IMG/VR virus record: IMGVR_UViG_3300009370_000127
Location: 1-29,569 of that record
Source of the DNA: a virus
Strand: one strand, 5' to 3'
DNA: 29,569 nucleotides
In this document: positions 24,579 to 29,569 of the stretch, one piece after another
Position numbering within the stretch: position 1 is the stretch's first letter
Layout: each line of letters begins with the position of its first letter
Program-made: the position numbers and the translations under genes
The notes under the pieces: model-generated
What the model was told of the DNA's origin: nothing
The model's database searches: none
Seen by the model: the letters and a program-made list of their open reading frames with translations, nothing else

Positions 24579-25712
24579 ATGAAAAATTCAAACAATTCAT
24601 TTTCTCACAGCGGAATAACTATATCCGTCGAACAACAAAAGCTGATTCTAGAAGAGTGGAACAGTAGGGCTATAGATCATCCTGAGGGGCCACCCTCATT
24701 AAACGAATTAATAAAAATTGCATTTCCAGACCTAGAAAAAGCCAACGGCAGAACAAAGGAAGGAAGGGCCGTTAGAGCGTTTTTAACTAGCAAAGAAATT
24801 TCCCCCAGAAGCCTTCACAATTACGTTCCAAAAGAAAAAATAGAACTTACAGAAGAGCAACAAGAATACATTATCAACAACGTAACGACAATGAAAGGGT
24901 ACGAAATTGCTCGTGTTATTTTTGCAAATCCCGACTTGTCTCACGTAAGTCAAGAAGCCAGAACAATTAACGATTTTATAAAAACTGTTGACCCCAGCAT
25001 TGTTCCGTATAACGAAAGCCAACAAACCTCGACAGAAGAGTATAAGCCTCCCAAAACGTTTGATAAAACCTTACATAAGATAAACGGATACGTTCTTAAC
25101 GGCATTGACAAAACTAAAATTACTGCCAAACAAAAAAAAGACATAGCCTCTTTAATCGGCTACTTGAGTACTTTTAGATTTATCCACCAAATTAATAGTT
25201 ATGAAAACGAAACCGCCAGAGAGCTATTTGAAAGCTCATTCGTCCGTTACACTTACGACAAGAATGATCTGACCCAAGAGGAGGTTGACCAATATATTGT
25301 TTTGTCTGGTGAGGTAGTTATTTCTTCTAACATCCAACGTAGAGTAGAGCGTTTACAGCAACTCCTTGACGATACAGCAAACGATACGGAAGGAGCACGC
25401 ATTTCAATGTCCCTAGTTGAGGCTATTAATACGGCCCAAAATGAATACAACCAATGCGTTAATAGACAACATAAACTCTTAGGAGACCTGAAACAAAAAC
25501 GTAGCGACAAGCTAGGTAAAAAAATCAACCAAAACGCAAGTGTACTTAATTTGGTAGAAGCTTGGAAAAGCCAAGAAACTAGGAATAAGATGATCCGTTT
25601 AGCTGAAATGCAAAAAGAGTCCCTTGGAGAAGAGGTTGAAGCTCTTTCTTCCATGGACGAATTAAAATGTCGAATTTTGGGAATAGACAAGGATGAAGCT
25701 ATGAATGGATAA
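24579..25712 (+). CDS. Possible small terminase or packaging protein, 377 aa
   Basis: Begins 1 nt after the sigma-like gene. The N-terminal 110 residues look like helix-turn-helix and arm elements (SVEQQKLILEEWNSR..., LNELIKIAFPD), suited to DNA recognition; the middle is helical and the end holds a coiled-coil stretch (ARISMSLVEAINTAQNEYN...). Position directly upstream of the zinc-finger nuclease and the large terminase suggests a terminase small subunit or packaging partner, but no direct match is known to me. Its stop overlaps the next start by 8 nt. Confidence 0.5.
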   Translation: MKNSNNSFSHSGITISVEQQKLILEEWNSRAIDHPEGPPSLNELIKIAFPDLEKANGRTKEGRAVRAFLTSKEISPRSLHNYVPKEKIELTEEQQEYIINNVTTMKGYEIARVIFANPDLSHVSQEARTINDFIKTVDPSIVPYNESQQTSTEEYKPPKTFDKTLHKINGYVLNGIDKTKITAKQKKDIASLIGYLSTFRFIHQINSYENETARELFESSFVRYTYDKNDLTQEEVDQYIVLSGEVVISSNIQRRVERLQQLLDDTANDTEGARISMSLVEAINTAQNEYNQCVNRQHKLLGDLKQKRSDKLGKKINQNASVLNLVEAWKSQETRNKMIRLAEMQKESLGEEVEALSSMDELKCRILGIDKDEAMNG

Positions 25713-26646
25713 ATCTATTTGCCAGATATGCGAAAAAGAGTTTAGCAACGATACGAGCCTTCATAAGCACTTGAAGGCTCACAAGCTTCGTATGGCTGAA
25801 TATTATCAACAATGTCACCCAAGGCGTGACATGTATGACGGTAAGCTTATAAAATTTAAAAACAAAAAGCAATATTTTTCCAGCGACTTTAATTCTCGCA
25901 CGAATTTAAAAAGATGGCTTAAAGAGGCTCCTGAAGAAGATTCTAAAAAGTACTGCATAGACCTCCTTAAAGCGAGAAAAATCGCTAAGAACCTTGTTTA
26001 CGCTCCAACACAGGTCGAACTGAGAACGTTGATGCTCCCGCCTGTTCATTATTACGATCTTTTATTTGGAGACTATTATCAGCTTTGCGAAAAATTAAAA
26101 TTCAAAAACAAATACCGAACCGCTGGAGAATTTGTCACGGGCGCAGCTTATAGCAAGGATGACTATAAAATATACGTTGACACCAGAGAGCAACTGCCCT
26201 TAGAGTTGGACTGGCCCACTGAGCTCAAAGGTCTAAAGATTGGCGACTACAGTTTAAGCGATTCGGATATTACTTGTGACTGCTATATAGAAAGAAAGTC
26301 ATTATCTGATTTTATTTCCACTTTAAGCGTCAAACATTTTGACAGGTTCGAAAGGGAAATCTTGAGAGCGAAAGAGTTAGACGCTTATTTAGTTATACTT
26401 GTGGAAGATACGCTTAACAATGCGCTTTCTTTTCGGTATCTACCTTACATCTCAAAAAAAATAAGAGTAACGCCGGAGTTTATATTTAGAAATGTTAGAG
26501 AATTGATTCAAAAATATCCTCACATACAGTTTTTGTTTGTTAAAGACAGGGAGGAGTCCTCTAGAATTATCAAAAGAATTTTCTTTTCGAACTGTTATTA
26601 TAGGCAAGTAGACCTTCAACTAGCTTACGACACGAAGAAGCTTTAA
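25705..26646 (+). CDS. Zinc finger plus ERCC4-type nuclease, 313 aa
   Basis: Residues 6-26 form a C2H2 finger (C6, C9, H22, H26). After a helical linker, residues 155-240 follow the XPF/ERCC4 nuclease fold: VDTREQLP, GDYSL at 180-184, and ERKSLSDF at 196-203, with the active-site GDY...ERK pattern. ERCC4-type nucleases cut branched or flap DNA. Placed between the possible small terminase and the large terminase, it may process replication or recombination intermediates before packaging. The exact substrate is an inference. Confidence 0.85.
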   Translation: MDKSICQICEKEFSNDTSLHKHLKAHKLRMAEYYQQCHPRRDMYDGKLIKFKNKKQYFSSDFNSRTNLKRWLKEAPEEDSKKYCIDLLKARKIAKNLVYAPTQVELRTLMLPPVHYYDLLFGDYYQLCEKLKFKNKYRTAGEFVTGAAYSKDDYKIYVDTREQLPLELDWPTELKGLKIGDYSLSDSDITCDCYIERKSLSDFISTLSVKHFDRFEREILRAKELDAYLVILVEDTLNNALSFRYLPYISKKIRVTPEFIFRNVRELIQKYPHIQFLFVKDREESSRIIKRIFFSNCYYRQVDLQLAYDTKKL

Positions 26647-26647
26647 A

Positions 26648-28480
26648 ATGTTTTTTTGTCCTGAAAAATACAAAAGCGGAGCAGAAGACCTTAACAAGGA
26701 CTTCCTTAGGCTTCAGGGCGAACTAGGAGATGAGGAAGCTCAAATTTCTCTCGCTAAATTCCTTCGCCACAACCTTCACTTCACTACAGAGTTGCTTACG
26801 GGAATAAAGCTCGCTCCATTCCAAGAGGTGACTCTCCGTGCGATGCTGAATAGAAACTTTAGTATGTGTGTGTGGGGTCGTGGTTGCGGCAAGACTTTTA
26901 TAGCCTCTGTCTTTTGTCTTTTACAAACTATTTTTGAGCCTAAAACTAAAATTTTAGTTGCTGGCCCCACTTTTCGTACCGCTCGCTTCGTCTTCAACAA
27001 TATAGAAAGCATTCATAACGGTAAAGGGGCAGAGCTTTTGCAACAGGTGTTTGGAGCAAAATCAAAACGTAACGATCAATACGAATGGTTAATTAACGGA
27101 GGGTCTATCACAGCTATCCCCTTGTCTGGTGAAAAAATTCGTGGTTTTCGCGCTAACGTTTTAGTTTTAGATGAGTACCTGCTTCTTCCTGAGGAAATTA
27201 TTAAAACTGTTTTGATGCCGTTTTTGGTAGCACCGCAAGACATAAAGGAACGTTTAGAAGTTAGAGAAATAGAAGATAAACTAATTAAAGAAGGGAGAAT
27301 GAAAGAGGAGGAAAGGATGGTATTTAAAGATAACTCTAAAATGGTCGCCCTTTCTTCAGCTAGTTATACTTTTGAAAACCTATATAAGACTTACCAAGAA
27401 TGGACAAGTAAGATTTACAAAGAAGACGATAACGCAGACTCTACTTATTTTATATCCCAAATGGGATATGAGTCTCTCCCAAACCATATGATTGACGAAA
27501 CTATTATCGAGGAAGCTAAGGATGGAGGGCAAAGTCATTCGAGTTTTCAGCGAGAATATTGCGCTCAATTCACTGATGGTTCCGATTCTTATTTTAGCGC
27601 GAAAAAAATGCACGAGTGCACAATTCCAGACGGAGAATCTCCCACAACGCAAATCAAGGGAAAATCAAATAAAAAGTATATATTAGCAATTGACCCTAGT
27701 TTTTCTGATTCCCCTAGCTCTGATTACTTCGCCATGTCGGTAATGGAGCTAGATGAAGAAAAAAGACAATGTGTATTAGTGCATGGGTACGCTGTGGCTG
27801 GAGGACACCTAAAAGATCATATTAAATATTTTTATTATTTAAATAAATTTTTTAATTTAGAGATGATCATGATAGATAATGCTGGCTATCAATTTATTGA
27901 CAGTGCAAATGAAAGTAAATACTTTAAAGAAGATAAAATAAAATTAAGTTTTTTTGATTTTAATTCAGATGCTGAAGACTTAGATTACAGACAAATGCTA
28001 AAGAAGGCGAGGTACCATTACAATAAAGAGTCAGGAAAAAAATGCATAAAACAAGTATTTACGAGCGGTTTTATAAGAAAAGCTAACGAACACCTAAAGG
28101 CTTCTATCGATTATAAGAAAGTATGGTTCGCTTCGAGGGTTACCGCAAACAACTCAGCTTTTGACGAGTCTATTTCGGTTACTGTAGACAAGGAGCTACT
28201 ACACTCTGAAACCGTTTTAGATTTAATGGAAATGCAAGACGACTTAATCTATCAAACTAAAAAACAGTGCGCTTTAGTAGAGGTTAAGTCTACCGCTAGA
28301 GGAACACAAACCTTTGATTTACCCCTACATTTGAAGAAAAGCTCATCCGCAACTAGGGCAAGAAAAGATAATTACACCACTTTGATGCTGGGGGTTTGGG
28401 CTACTAAGTCTTACTTCGACATGATGAATACTGAAGATATTTCGAAAAGTAGCACTTTTTCTCCTATCATGATTGACTAA
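26648..28480 (+). CDS. Terminase large subunit, 610 aa
   Basis: The DNA-packaging motor and nuclease. Walker A is WGRGCGKT (residues 76-83), Walker B VLVLDE (171-176), and the RNase H-like nuclease starts at YILAIDPSFSD (Asp 349) with a further Asp in MIMIDNAG near 410. Length and layout fit the phage large terminase family. It starts 1 nt after the nuclease gene. It cuts concatemeric DNA and drives it into the prohead. Confidence 0.95.
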   Translation: MFFCPEKYKSGAEDLNKDFLRLQGELGDEEAQISLAKFLRHNLHFTTELLTGIKLAPFQEVTLRAMLNRNFSMCVWGRGCGKTFIASVFCLLQTIFEPKTKILVAGPTFRTARFVFNNIESIHNGKGAELLQQVFGAKSKRNDQYEWLINGGSITAIPLSGEKIRGFRANVLVLDEYLLLPEEIIKTVLMPFLVAPQDIKERLEVREIEDKLIKEGRMKEEERMVFKDNSKMVALSSASYTFENLYKTYQEWTSKIYKEDDNADSTYFISQMGYESLPNHMIDETIIEEAKDGGQSHSSFQREYCAQFTDGSDSYFSAKKMHECTIPDGESPTTQIKGKSNKKYILAIDPSFSDSPSSDYFAMSVMELDEEKRQCVLVHGYAVAGGHLKDHIKYFYYLNKFFNLEMIMIDNAGYQFIDSANESKYFKEDKIKLSFFDFNSDAEDLDYRQMLKKARYHYNKESGKKCIKQVFTSGFIRKANEHLKASIDYKKVWFASRVTANNSAFDESISVTVDKELLHSETVLDLMEMQDDLIYQTKKQCALVEVKSTARGTQTFDLPLHLKKSSSATRARKDNYTTLMLGVWATKSYFDMMNTEDISKSSTFSPIMID

Positions 28481-28526
28481 TTAGTGTAATTTAAAATAAA
28501 TTTAAAATAAAAACTCGGTAAAAGGT

Positions 28527-29569
28527 ATGGCTGACAATTACATTAGGCTTAAGCAAATTTATCAACCAGATATTTCTGGTTACGTGTTGGATGTCGTATC
28601 GGGCGCACCAACCGTTTATTTCGGTGGAGATGTTGTCGCTTCGGGACATCTTTTACCCAAGGAAGACGAAACATACGATTTAGGCTCATCTGCTTACAGC
28701 TTCAGAAAACTCTATATAGCTTCTGGCGATGTCGATGGGGGTATCTATTTTCACGATGGTGCTAACTCCTACAAGCACGTAGAAATCAGTGGAAACTCCC
28801 TTCTTATTGACGGCGAACCTCTTACAATTGACGTTACGTCTCCTCCCGGACCAGTAGGTTTGACTGGTCCCACTGGTCCAGCGGGAGCATCAGGAATGAC
28901 TGGGGAGACAGGGCCAGTTGGCCCAATAGGATATACTGGCCCTACTGGCGTTTCTGTTTCTGGTCACCTTCTTTCTGGCGACAACAACGAGTATTTGGCG
29001 TGGATATATGGAACGGGTACGGGAGCCACAACTGGCGTTCCTCTTTTGCTCCCTAGTGGTGCTACGGGAGAAACGGGACCAGAAGGCAAAATTGGCGGTT
29101 TAATTTACAATTTTCAACAAATAACCGGACTTTACAGCGGAGAAACATTCCCTTATCTCACCGTCGAGGACTTGGGTGGAATAAACCCAACCCTAACAAT
29201 AATCAGGGGGCACTCTTACACGTTTGACTATGACGAGTTAAATGTTACTACAGTACTTAACTCTCCAACTAATTTTTATCAAGACGCTGCTCATTTAAGG
29301 TTTGCTATATTTTCCAGTCAAACTCAAGAAGGTAGATACATTCCTTCAGAAGGCGTTTGTAGTGTTCCAGCGCATGATAACGAAGCGGCCTGTTTAGCTG
29401 CACAAGCGACTTGGACTCCGAATTCCCCAATGCCTTCAGTTTCTGGTTCGAAAGCTTCACTGGGTGATCTGTTTCAAGATTTTGAATACGGTACTAATCT
29501 TGGGCTTGTTACTGGTCCCGTTTCTTTTTCTGCTGGCTCTGATTTCAAATACGGTTTCACAAAAATGCA
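28527..29569 (+). CDS. Collagen-like tail fibre protein (partial)
   Basis: Open from ATG at 28527 (AAAGG 2-6 nt upstream) to the window end, at least 347 residues, with no stop seen. The start is strand-rich and holds DLGSSAYSFRKLYIAS near residues 51-66, a motif of phage fibre beta-structures. Gly-x-y collagen-like repeats lie at about 107-141 and 177-192. Later a C...C...W segment (near residues 280-295) resembles repeats in marine phage virion proteins. It is probably a tail or tail-fibre component that contacts the host surface. The C-terminus lies outside the window. Confidence 0.82.
   Translation, partial: MADNYIRLKQIYQPDISGYVLDVVSGAPTVYFGGDVVASGHLLPKEDETYDLGSSAYSFRKLYIASGDVDGGIYFHDGANSYKHVEISGNSLLIDGEPLTIDVTSPPGPVGLTGPTGPAGASGMTGETGPVGPIGYTGPTGVSVSGHLLSGDNNEYLAWIYGTGTGATTGVPLLLPSGATGETGPEGKIGGLIYNFQQITGLYSGETFPYLTVEDLGGINPTLTIIRGHSYTFDYDELNVTTVLNSPTNFYQDAAHLRFAIFSSQTQEGRYIPSEGVCSVPAHDNEAACLAAQATWTPNSPMPSVSGSKASLGDLFQDFEYGTNLGLVTGPVSFSAGSDFKYGFTKM

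Noticed and set aside
24783-25690. Minus-strand open frames opposite the packaging gene
   Set aside because: Shadows of the plus-strand gene, Ser- and Phe-rich as expected for antisense frames.

Overview
The window looks like part of the genome of a tailed double-stranded DNA bacteriophage (Caudoviricetes). The right end carries a recognisable packaging and tail module: a zinc-ribbon protein, a sigma-like factor, a possible small terminase, a zinc-finger/ERCC4 nuclease, the large terminase and a collagen-like fibre protein. The rest is phage accessory DNA: a RuvB-like ATPase, PhoH, a DUF932 protein, a GP88-family protein, a SprT-like protease, a SleB-type lysin and many small proteins of unknown function. 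The host cannot be named. The promoters have the sigma70 form (TTGACA, 17 bp, TAnnnT), so early transcription probably uses the host polymerase.

Layout. 1-2.7 kb: AT-rich DNA with a short interspersed repeat, a lysin operon, two small HExxH metallopeptidases and a probable ~110-nt small RNA that has its own promoter and terminator. 2.7-10.9 kb: plus-strand operons, each with a TTGACA/TAnnnT promoter (RuvB-like, GP88, SprT, paired DpnD-like proteins, DUF932), plus a strongly structured RNA at 7967-8087. 10.9-17.3 kb: mainly minus-strand one-gene cassettes, a few on plus, including two cassettes that seem to make structured RNAs instead of proteins. 17.4-18.6 kb: phoH and a membrane protein. 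18.5-23.5 kb: a minus-strand operon of glycosyltransferases, a radical SAM/SPASM protein and a methyltransferase-like protein. 23.5-29.6 kb: plus-strand late, packaging and tail genes; the last gene runs off the window.

The most unusual feature is a repeated cassette. Between about 4.8 and 16.6 kb, 22 copies of an element (GGGGTT...CCGC[A/T]GCGG...AACCCC) lie next to a promoter or at gene ends. At more than 20 promoters the -10 box ends only 5-10 nt before the start codon, so the mRNAs should be leaderless or nearly so. Many of them also share AAACCTAC in the first 20 nt of the RNA. The arrangement resembles the promoter/stem-loop cassettes (PeSLs) described in T4-type phages. Here, however, the element also lies between divergent promoters, where a terminator has no obvious use, and some cassettes drive RNAs. 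The whole looks like a modular system for adding, swapping and expressing small genes.
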